Source: REEB470 sp032117095 (GTDB lineage: Bacteria; Bacillota; Bacilli; Paenibacillales; YIM-B00363). From it: a stretch of 8,989 bases of DNA. How positions within the stretch are numbered: the first letter of the stretch is position 1; each line of letters opens with the position of its first letter. The stretch covers positions 1 to 8,989 of the forward strand of contig JAULZZ010000045.1 in NCBI GenBank assembly GCA_032117095.1, read 5' to 3'. A program made the translations under genes and the position numbers. Below, in pieces: positions 1-5,691 of this stretch. Below the pieces are notes generated by a model that searched no databases, was not told the origin of the DNA, and worked only from the letters and a program-made list of their open reading frames with translations.

Positions 1-1
1 T

Positions 2-112
2 CTTTCGATGGTCAAACAAGTAAAAATGGGGCGATTAAGTCTACGCAAAAAAATGTTTAGTGCGTCGTTGAGCATCGATGCGCTGTCCACCGTGTTTTTT
101 GGTCAAAAGTAA
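2..112 (+). CDS. possible C-terminal tail of an unidentified rightward gene (partial)
   Basis: A reading frame is open from the left edge for 36 codons and stops at TAA 110-112. The tail is basic and then moderately hydrophobic, with the stretch MGRLSLRKKMFSASLSIDAL in the middle. No motif identifies a family. An open run of this length can occur by chance in one of six frames, so this may not be a gene. If real, it would converge on acsA, whose stop lies 84 bases further on. A second frame from base 1 stops at 58-60 and is equally unremarkable. Confidence 0.22.
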   Translation, partial: LSMVKQVKMGRLSLRKKMFSASLSIDALSTVFFGQK

Positions 113-195
113 ATGCTTTTGCCCTGGTAAGCGACGCCTTCTACATGCACACAAGCACCACCCCTGCTTGCCTGTCTTCCTTTGGGCGAACCTCC

Positions 196-1929
196 TCACT
201 CCTCTATCGTCGACACATCGCCCAACGGCAATCCCAATTCGCGGGCTTTGAGCACACGACGCATAATTTTTCCCGACCTCGTTTTGGGCAATTGTGGGAT
301 GACCTCTATCTCCCGTGGCGCAGCGTGCGCAGCCAATCCTTGTTTGACGTGCGCTTTCAACGCCTCGATCAAGTCATCGGATTCCGTATACCCTTCACGC
401 AAACTGACAAACGCTTTAATAATTTCCCCGCGCAGTGCATCGGGTTTGCCGATGACCCCAGCTTCTGCCACCGCAGGATGCTCTACAAGTTTGCTCTCCA
501 CCTCGAACGGCCCGACGCGCTCCCCTGCCGTGTTGATCACATCATCGACTCGTCCTTGAAACCAAAAGTACCCGTCTTCATCTTGATATGCCGAATCCCC
601 CGATACGTACCACCCACCGATGGAAAAATATTGTGCATATTTCGCTTCGTTGTTCCAAATGCCCCGCATCATGGACGGCCATCCCGCTTTGATCGCCAAA
701 TGTCCCAACGTATTGGGCGGCAACTCTTTTCCTTCATCATCGACAATCGCAGCCACGATGCCAGGCAAAGGTTTTCCCATCGACCCTGGGCGCATGTCCA
801 AACAAGGCAAATTTACGATCATCTGGGCGCCTGTTTCCGTCATCCACCACGTGTCGTGTATGCGCTGGTTGTACGTTTTCATCCCCCAACGAATGACTTC
901 GGGATTGAGAGGCTCGCCGACAGACAACACATGCCGCAAGCACGACAAATCGTACGCCTTCACAATGCGGTCTGGGCAAGCCATCAACATCCGAAACGCC
1001 GTCGGTGCACTGTACCATACGGTAACTCCCAACGTTTGAATCGTCTCATACCACCGTGAGGCATCGAATCTCCCTCCCCGTACGACGTTGGTCACCCCGT
1101 GCAACCACGGCGCAAAAATGCCGTACGATGTGCCTGTCACCCACCCTGGATCGGCGGTACACCAGTACACGTCATCTGGACGCAAATCCAACACCCATAC
1201 TCCTGTCATCGCATGCTGCACCATTGCCCCGTGCACGTGCATCACCCCTTTGGGCTTGCCCGTTGAGCCCGACGTATAATGCAAAATCATCGGGGTCTCT
1301 CGTTCCACCCACACGGTGTCAAATGACACGGGCATCTTCTCGATAAGCGAAACGTAATCGACTTCGATCCCGTGTGGCGGACGATCCAAATCGCACACAA
1401 TCACATGGCGCAAATGAGGCAGTCGCTCCACAGGAATGCGTGACACCAACGCCTGCGTCGTCACCACCACGGATGCTTGTGCGTCAAACATGCGATCATA
1501 CACTGCTTCTGCCATGAACGCTTCAAATAAAGGGGCGACGATGGCTCCCATTTTTAACGCCCCGATGATCCCCGTGTACACTTCGGGAGACCGTGGCATA
1601 AAGAAAAACACCCGCTCCCCTGCGGACACGCCGAGATGATGCAACAGCTGGGCAAACCGGTTGGATCCGGTACGCAACTGCTCAAACGTATACGCACGCA
1701 CCCCGTTATCATCAATATATTGCAAGGCAACGTGTGCGCCGTGCCCACGCACCACATGGCGATCAATCAAGGAATATCCCATGTTCATTTTGCCGTCTGC
1801 ACGCCAACCCAACTGTTCCTCCACACGCACATCGTCCCAGTTGAATTGCGCATACGTTTCCTCATAATCCATCACATTGGCCTTCCCGCTTCGACGCGGG
1901 AGACGCTCCGAAATGAACGTTTGCATCAT
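196..1929 (-). CDS. acsA: acetyl-CoA synthetase (acetate--CoA ligase, AMP-forming), AcsA
   Basis: The product activates acetate with ATP to acetyl-AMP and then acetyl-CoA in the cytoplasm, so that free acetate can be used. The 577-residue protein is close along its whole length to Bacillus AcsA (about 572 residues). Visible motifs, numbered from the chosen start, are the ATP-binding loop YTSGSTGKPKG (218-228), VGEP (337-340), the adenylate-forming core DTWWMTET (359-366), YVSGDSA (441-447) and the C-terminal PKTRSGKIMRR. In that last motif Lys554 is the conserved lysine that lysine acetyltransferases silence in this family. An upstream extension of 41 codons exists, but the start is placed at 1929 because AAAGGAG (complement of 1937-1943) sits 7 bases before it and homology begins just inside. 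The next codon, 1926, is also ATG. The gene is divergent from pulA and appears monocistronic here. In Bacillus the acuABC genes, which control AcsA by acetylation, usually lie divergently next to it; they are not in this window. Confidence 0.97.
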   Translation of the reverse strand: MMQTFISERLPRRSGKANVMDYEETYAQFNWDDVRVEEQLGWRADGKMNMGYSLIDRHVVRGHGAHVALQYIDDNGVRAYTFEQLRTGSNRFAQLLHHLGVSAGERVFFFMPRSPEVYTGIIGALKMGAIVAPLFEAFMAEAVYDRMFDAQASVVVTTQALVSRIPVERLPHLRHVIVCDLDRPPHGIEVDYVSLIEKMPVSFDTVWVERETPMILHYTSGSTGKPKGVMHVHGAMVQHAMTGVWVLDLRPDDVYWCTADPGWVTGTSYGIFAPWLHGVTNVVRGGRFDASRWYETIQTLGVTVWYSAPTAFRMLMACPDRIVKAYDLSCLRHVLSVGEPLNPEVIRWGMKTYNQRIHDTWWMTETGAQMIVNLPCLDMRPGSMGKPLPGIVAAIVDDEGKELPPNTLGHLAIKAGWPSMMRGIWNNEAKYAQYFSIGGWYVSGDSAYQDEDGYFWFQGRVDDVINTAGERVGPFEVESKLVEHPAVAEAGVIGKPDALRGEIIKAFVSLREGYTESDDLIEALKAHVKQGLAAHAAPREIEVIPQLPKTRSGKIMRRVLKARELGLPLGDVSTIEE

Positions 1930-1936
1930 TTTTTCG

Positions 1937-1943
1937 CTCCTTT
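1937..1943 (-). promoter_or_regulatory. ribosome binding site of acsA
   Basis: The minus strand reads AAAGGAG, 7 bases before the ATG at 1929. This near-perfect anti-16S match decides the start in favour of 1929 over the far upstream ATG codons of the same frame. Confidence 0.8.
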
Positions 1944-1986
1944 GCATCCTATTCCTCTTTTGCTTATCGACGATGAACCCTCTATT

Positions 1987-2015
1987 AAAATACACATTTA
2001 TGCCGCTTTTTACAA
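1987..2015 (-). promoter_or_regulatory. candidate sigma-A promoter of acsA
   Basis: On the minus strand TTGTAA (complement of 2010-2015) is followed after exactly 17 bases by TATTTT (complement of 1987-1992). Each box matches 4 of 6 consensus bases. Transcription would start roughly 50 bases upstream of the acsA start codon. No experimental support; this is pattern matching only. Confidence 0.4.
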
Positions 2016-2111
2016 GTATAGCGCATAGATTGCCCTCATATGCTGGAAACAACGTGGCTGACCGCCTACGCTTACGAAAAACGGCTACGCATCCCGATTT
2101 CCAACCAACTT

Positions 2112-2256
2112 CCCTGCGGAAAGGCTACGCCTTTGGGTCACGTTACTGCGCATCCGCTTTCCACTCCCATCTATCGGTTAAAACACCTTTTGCTTTCTCG
2201 CAAAAGGCGTCCCTCTGTGCATATGGTTTCAAGCTGAGATTCGTATGGGTTGCAAC
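2112..2256 (+). repeat. degenerate dispersed repeat, copy 1 (longest form)
   Basis: This copy shares blocks with 2531-2652 and 5630-5674. The blocks are CCCTGCGGAAA, CTACGCCTTTGGGTCACG, CCTTTTGCTT followed by CGCAAA, and a 3' block with ATATGGTTTCAA, TTCGTATG and a final CAAC. Relative to copy 2 it has about 30 extra bases after the GGGTCACG block. It contains a perfect hairpin, CCTTTTGC (2186-2193) and GCAAAAGG (2200-2207) around a 6-base loop. No transposase or protein homology is visible. Its nature is unknown: possibly a decayed mobile element or a REP-like repeat. Confidence 0.6.
2186..2207. other. perfect 8-bp hairpin inside repeat copy 1
   Basis: CCTTTTGC and GCAAAAGG form an 8-bp stem with loop TTTCTC. 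No T-run follows on either strand, so it is not a typical intrinsic terminator. The equivalent site in copy 2, CCTTTTGCTTACGCACAAAC, has decayed to an imperfect stem, as expected if the structure belongs to the repeat and has been eroding. Confidence 0.55.
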
Positions 2257-2278
2257 TGCGCAGTGAATACGCTATAAA
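2250..2278 (+). promoter_or_regulatory. candidate orphan promoter with palindrome in the spacer
   Basis: TTGCAA (2250-2255) and TATAAA (2273-2278) are 17 bases apart and match the sigma-A boxes at 4 and 5 of 6 positions. The spacer contains the perfect 10-bp palindrome ACTGCGCAGT (2255-2264), placed where a repressor could act. No gene starts within 600 bases downstream, so a transcript would be a long pulA leader, a small RNA, or nothing. The sequence ATACGCTATAA around the -10 recurs at 2322-2332, where it forms a perfect TATAAT (2328-2333) with only a weak GTGACG upstream. Confidence 0.28.
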
Positions 2279-2427
2279 TATAGGGAACACTGTTCAAAAA
2301 ACGTGACGGGATATCCGATATATACGCTATAATCGAATGTTACTTGGCGCTACAATGTTGAAAACCTCGCATTTTCCTTTCTGCGATAAATAAGGGAATC
2401 ATACGCATCACGATTTTAATACCGATA

Positions 2428-2526
2428 GGGCACCCCTACAAACCAATTTGTAAAAATCGTCTTGCCGTAAACATGCGCATTTTTTGCCTATATTTATGCG
2501 TAAAATGCACTTTAATAGAGGTGCTC
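2428..2526 (-). mobile_element. MITE-like element, copy B (degraded, 99 bp)
   Basis: The left end GGGCACCCCTACAAAC (2428-2443) and the right end TTTAATAGAGGTGCTC (2511-2526) are imperfect inverted repeats, 11 of 16 matching. The whole element aligns with the reverse complement of 5503-5600 at about 75 of 101 columns by hand, including the shared core ATTTTTTGC and a near-identical ATAGAGGTGC end. Flanking tetranucleotides are GATA and TATA, compatible with a 4-bp AT-rich target duplication with one change. It has no coding capacity, so any movement would depend on a transposase elsewhere in the genome. The family is not identified. Strand is set relative to copy A. Confidence 0.7.
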
Positions 2527-2530
2527 TATA

Positions 2531-2652
2531 CCCCAGCGGAAATACTACGCCTCTGGGTCACGGTCAAACCGCCTTTTGCTTACGCACAAACGACGATTCT
2601 CTTTAATGTGATATTTTCAATCTGTGTTTTTAGTTTCGTATCCAATGTCAAC
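2531..2652 (+). repeat. degenerate dispersed repeat, copy 2
   Basis: It begins CCCCAGCGGAAATACTACGC and continues with CTCTGGGTCACGG, CCGCCTTTTGCTTACGCA, GATATTTTCAATCTGTG, TTTCGTAT and a final CAAC, in the same order as copy 1. The 14 bases TATACCCCAGCGGA at its left border (2527-2540) are identical to those at 5626-5639 before copy 3. It starts 4 bases after MITE copy B. Confidence 0.6.
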
Positions 2653-2772
2653 AGGTTAAGCGGATGATCTCGGACACGGATGAATGAGTGATCTTAGGTA
2701 TTTTTTCAAAAACGTCAAGTTTTTTCGGATTCCTGTTTCATTGCAACATTTTTCAAGGAAGCTCTTAACCTT

Positions 2773-2800
2773 TTGACATTATTTTCGCATTCCCTACTGT
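2773..2800 (+). promoter_or_regulatory. candidate promoter of pulA
   Basis: A perfect -35 box TTGACA (2773-2778) is followed after 16 bases by TACTGT (2795-2800), a weak -10 with 3 of 6 matches. A TATAAA at 2897-2902 closer to the gene is an alternative -10 but lacks a recognisable -35. The leader from the first candidate would be about 120 bases. Confidence 0.3.
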
Positions 2801-2928
2801 ATGGCGTGACACGAGGCCTCTCTCACAAAAAGCTCCCTGCACTGTTCCCGCTCCCCGAACGCCCTTCATGTTATTTTTCTCCTCGTGGCTTGTGCTTATA
2901 AAAATACGGTAAAAAATGAGGCGATCCG

Positions 2929-5436
2929 ATGATTATCCGTACCGCTCCCTTACAAGTAAACGTGCATTATTTTCGTTTTGATCATGAATATAGCGGGTGG
3001 GACGTGTGGATATGGCCACTCAACCAGTCTGGGGCTTCCTGTGTATTCACACACGCAGACGAGTTCGGGATGGTGGCGAGCTACCAAATTCCGCAAACCG
3101 ATGGGGTGACGAAAGTCGGTTACGTCATCAGACGCAACACCGCAACGTTGCAATGGGTAGAACGGGAATACCAAGATCGCTACATCGAAACCGTAGGGCA
3201 CGATGATATCGCACACGTATGGGTCATCCAAGGCGACCCGACGGTGTATACGGATTATGCGGTGGCGATGAATCGGCGACACAAACGTGTTTTTTTAGCC
3301 CAAATGGTGCTTCCCCGCCGTTTGGTCGTGTATTTGACCCCTCCTGATCCGTGTCTTCCCCGTGAAGGTACGCTCGTTTGTGTCCTCGATGAGCAAGGTA
3401 CGATCCAGCCCATCCACTCCGTCCATGCCGAAAATGATGCCACATTGCGCATTCACATGGCAGAGAAACTCGATGTCACCCAACGGTATACCGTCGCCGT
3501 CCCTGGATACCCGCTGGCTCCTTTGTCGATTGCAGGCATGTTTGACCATCCCAATTTTGAATCACAGCTCACCTATGACGGCAACGACCTTGGCATCACC
3601 TATACGCCACAAGCGACGACATTTCGCCTGTGGGCTCCAACCGTCTTGCAAGCGACCGTTAATTTGTATGCTCACTGCCAAAACAGTCGCAAATACGAAT
3701 TCCCCATGCAACGCAGTACGGGAGGGACATGGGTGGCGACGGTACAAGGCGACTTGGCGGGTCAAGGGTACACATATGCCATATGGCACGACGACCATGC
3801 GATCGAAACAGTCGATCCGTATGCCAAAGCATTGTGCATCAATGGGACGCGTGGTGCCATTGTGCGTCCAGCCGACATGAATCCGCCAGATTGGGAACAC
3901 GATCGTTCGCCCCCGTTTGTCCACCCTGTCGATGCGATTGTGTATGAAATTCACGTGCGCGATGCGACGATGCATCCTACGAGTGGCGTACACCACAAAG
4001 GACGTTACGTCGGGCTCACCGAGGAAGGCACTGCCACGGCAGAAGGGTTTGTGACCGGCCTCGATTATATCGCCTCATTGGGCATCACCCATGTACAACT
4101 GTTGCCACTGCACGATTTTATGTCTGTTGATGAAAAAAATCCGTTCGCCCAATACAATTGGGGGTATGACCCTGCATTTTTCTTTGCCCCCGAAGGTTCT
4201 TACAGCACGAATGCGGCTGATCCCGCGTGTCGGATCCGTGAAGTCAAGCAACTCGTCGCTGCCTTGCACCGCAAAGGGATGCGCGTCGTGCTGGACGTCG
4301 TATTTAACCACGTTTTTTCTGTGGCACTGAGCGCATTCCAAAAAATTGTTCCTGGATACTATTTTCGTTATTGGGACCAAGGGGTGTTGTCTGATGGTAC
4401 AGGCGTAGGAAACGATACCGCTTCCGAACGGGTGATGATGCGCAAACTCATTGGGGATTGTGTCGTGTATTGGGCGGAACATTTTCACATTGACGGCTTT
4501 CGCTTTGATCTCATGGGGTGTCACGACATCGAAACAATGAACGACATTCGGCGACGGTTGGATGCGATCGACCCCTCGATTCTCGTCTATGGCGAAGGAT
4601 GGCAGTTGCACACCGCCTTGTCCGAACACAAAAAAGCGACACAAGCACACGCAGGGGCGATGCCCCGCATTGGACAGTTTAACGATCGGTTACGCGACGG
4701 CCTAAAAGGAAACGTCTTTTCTGTGTACGATCGTGGCTTTGTCAACGGATCAGGACACCTTTTGGAAGACGTATTTACGGGTGTCGTCGGGGGCATTCGC
4801 TACCCCAACCATCTCGGGGGATTTGCCCATGAACCAGAACAAACGATCAATTACGTAGAAGTGCACGACAACCATACGCTATGGGATCGCCTGCAACAGT
4901 CCAACCCGCTGGACACGCCTGCCGAGCGACAACGCATGCACCTTCTTGCGACGGCGATCGTACTCACCTCCCAAGGCATCCCCTTTTTACATGCGGGGCA
5001 AGAGTTTTTTCGTACAAAGCATGGCGAGCATAATTCTTATCGTTCCCCCGATGCGATCAACGCCTTGGATTGGTCGCGCGCATGTGCACATCCCCATGCG
5101 ATTGCGTACGTCCGCCAACTCATCGCCCTCCGCCGTGCGCATTCGAGTTTTCGCCTGCGTACCGCTGAGGCAATCCGCACGCAGTTGCACCGCTTGCCGA
5201 GTGTACCGGGTACGATTTTGTACGGGATATCTGGGAGACAACCTGCGGACCTGCCCTACGAACACCTTGTGATTGCATACAATCCGTTGCGTCACGCCGT
5301 AGCGGTGACCCTCCCCGGTGAAGGCCATTGGGTAGTTCTTGCCGACTCGGTGTGTGTACGTACTGAACCGATACGTTGTTTGCGTACCCCCTACGACACG
5401 GTCGAACCGTTGTCATTGGCCATCTGGGCACGCTAA
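2929..5436 (+). CDS. pulA: type I pullulanase (alpha-1,6 debranching enzyme, GH13)
   Basis: The enzyme hydrolyses alpha-1,6 branch points of pullulan, glycogen or amylopectin-derived dextrins. The 835 residues show an N-terminal CBM41-like starch-binding domain (about 10-110, with VHYFRFDHEYSGWDVWIWP), an intermediate beta region, a CBM48 domain starting near the YDGNDLG motif (216-222), the GH13 barrel, and a C-terminal beta domain. The type I pullulanase signature YNWGYDP is at 409-415. Further GH13 motifs are DVVFNH (456-461), GFRFDLMG with nucleophile Asp527, YGEGW with acid/base Glu556, and VHDNH with Asp647. The start is supported by GAGG at 2918-2921, 7 bases upstream, and by homology beginning at once. 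No signal peptide is visible, so the enzyme is probably cytoplasmic and would act on glycogen or imported dextrins, as proposed for AmyX of Bacillus. It stands alone, with no glycogen or maltose genes nearby, and is flanked on both sides by MITE-like copies. All catalytic residues are intact. Confidence 0.96.
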   Translation: MIIRTAPLQVNVHYFRFDHEYSGWDVWIWPLNQSGASCVFTHADEFGMVASYQIPQTDGVTKVGYVIRRNTATLQWVEREYQDRYIETVGHDDIAHVWVIQGDPTVYTDYAVAMNRRHKRVFLAQMVLPRRLVVYLTPPDPCLPREGTLVCVLDEQGTIQPIHSVHAENDATLRIHMAEKLDVTQRYTVAVPGYPLAPLSIAGMFDHPNFESQLTYDGNDLGITYTPQATTFRLWAPTVLQATVNLYAHCQNSRKYEFPMQRSTGGTWVATVQGDLAGQGYTYAIWHDDHAIETVDPYAKALCINGTRGAIVRPADMNPPDWEHDRSPPFVHPVDAIVYEIHVRDATMHPTSGVHHKGRYVGLTEEGTATAEGFVTGLDYIASLGITHVQLLPLHDFMSVDEKNPFAQYNWGYDPAFFFAPEGSYSTNAADPACRIREVKQLVAALHRKGMRVVLDVVFNHVFSVALSAFQKIVPGYYFRYWDQGVLSDGTGVGNDTASERVMMRKLIGDCVVYWAEHFHIDGFRFDLMGCHDIETMNDIRRRLDAIDPSILVYGEGWQLHTALSEHKKATQAHAGAMPRIGQFNDRLRDGLKGNVFSVYDRGFVNGSGHLLEDVFTGVVGGIRYPNHLGGFAHEPEQTINYVEVHDNHTLWDRLQQSNPLDTPAERQRMHLLATAIVLTSQGIPFLHAGQEFFRTKHGEHNSYRSPDAINALDWSRACAHPHAIAYVRQLIALRRAHSSFRLRTAEAIRTQLHRLPSVPGTILYGISGRQPADLPYEHLVIAYNPLRHAVAVTLPGEGHWVVLADSVCVRTEPIRCLRTPYDTVEPLSLAIWAR

Positions 5437-5502
5437 CAAAAAGAACCGTTCGCCGTTTTTCGGTAGCTTCCTTGCGCCTGAAAACGTACTCCCCTGTGAT
5501 AA

Positions 5503-5600
5503 GGGCACCTCTATAAACTACATAATGCGCATAAGCATACGCAAAAAATCGCTTATTTCCGGAAAAGTCATTTTTGAAAAAACGGTTTATAGAGGTACCC
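5503..5600 (+). mobile_element. MITE-like element, copy A (98 bp, intact ends)
   Basis: The left end GGGCACCTCTATAAAC (5503-5518) and the right end GTTTATAGAGGTACCC (5585-5600) are inverted repeats matching at 15 of 16 positions. The element is flanked by the direct repeat ATAA (5499-5502 and 5601-5604), consistent with a 4-bp target duplication. An inner inverted repeat ATAAGC/GCTTAT strengthens its folding potential. It is the same length as copy B (99 bp) and related to its reverse complement. It encodes no protein. It lies between pulA and the LtaS-like gene, ending 92 bases before the latter's start, and could affect transcription of that gene. The parent insertion sequence is not identified. 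Confidence 0.82.
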
Positions 5601-5614
5601 ATAAGAAACACGGT

Positions 5615-5645
5615 TTGAATACACATATACCCCAGCGGATATGTT
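5615..5645 (+). promoter_or_regulatory. weak candidate promoter of the LtaS-like gene
   Basis: TTGAAT (5615-5620) is followed after 19 bases by TATGTT (5640-5645). Each box matches 4 of 6 consensus bases, and the spacing is longer than ideal. The -10 lies within repeat copy 3. Readthrough from pulA is an equally possible source of transcripts, because no clear terminator follows pulA. Confidence 0.2.
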
Positions 5646-5674
5646 TTCAATATGTGTTTCGTATGAACTACAAC
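5630..5674 (+). repeat. degenerate dispersed repeat, copy 3 (short form)
   Basis: It begins CCCCAGCGGA like copy 2, then passes directly into the 3' block ATATGTTTTCAA, ATGTG, TTTCGTATG and CAAC shared with copies 1 and 2; the middle block is missing. The 3' block matches copy 1 at about 27 of 37 positions by hand. It precedes the start codon of the LtaS-like gene, so its translation appears as a spurious upstream extension of that frame. Confidence 0.55.
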
Positions 5675-5691
5675 TTCTGTGTGTGAAAGGA

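Larger units (their letters stand above)
1930..2928. other. acsA-pulA divergent intergenic region, about 1 kb
   Basis: No convincing protein-coding frame lies in this stretch. The short open frames have no ribosome binding site and run across the repeats. It holds, from left to right, the acsA ribosome binding site and candidate promoter, a short TIR-like fragment near 1979, degenerate repeat copy 1 with a perfect hairpin, a candidate rightward promoter with a palindrome, a MITE-like element, repeat copy 2, and the candidate pulA promoter and ribosome binding site. Positions 2653-2770 contain T-rich sequence, including a weak AAAAAC/GTTTTT inverted repeat, with nothing identifiable. Confidence 0.7.

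Noticed and set aside
104..121. Inverted repeat CAAAAG/CTTTTG after the left-edge frame as a terminator
   Set aside because: The stem is only 6 bp and AT-rich, and no T-run follows on either strand. It could be a weak signal between converging genes but is not convincing.
145..1059. Long plus-strand open frame of 304 codons opposite acsA
   Set aside because: It is antisense to the conserved acsA coding region, has no family motif and no ribosome binding site; it is a shadow of the real gene.
1877..2266. Plus-strand open frame of 129 codons across the acsA start and intergenic region
   Set aside because: It runs from the acsA N-terminus through repeat copy 1, lacks a ribosome binding site and has no recognisable protein features.
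2112..2652. Repeats in the acsA-pulA gap as a CRISPR array or riboswitch
   Set aside because: The copies are few, diverged and unevenly spaced, with no uniform spacers, and no conserved riboswitch motif was recognised.
2473..2667. Small plus-strand open frame of 64 codons as a small membrane protein gene
   Set aside because: It consists of the right half of the MITE-like element plus repeat copy 2, and no ribosome binding site precedes it; it is translated repeat.
2700..2730. Inverted repeat AAAAAC/GTTTTT near 2708-2725 as an intrinsic terminator
   Set aside because: The stem is nearly pure A/T with no G-C core, so it would be too weak, and no gene ends just before it.
4075..4650. 191-codon minus-strand frame inside pulA
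   Set aside because: It is antisense to the catalytic core of the pullulanase and shows no independent protein features.
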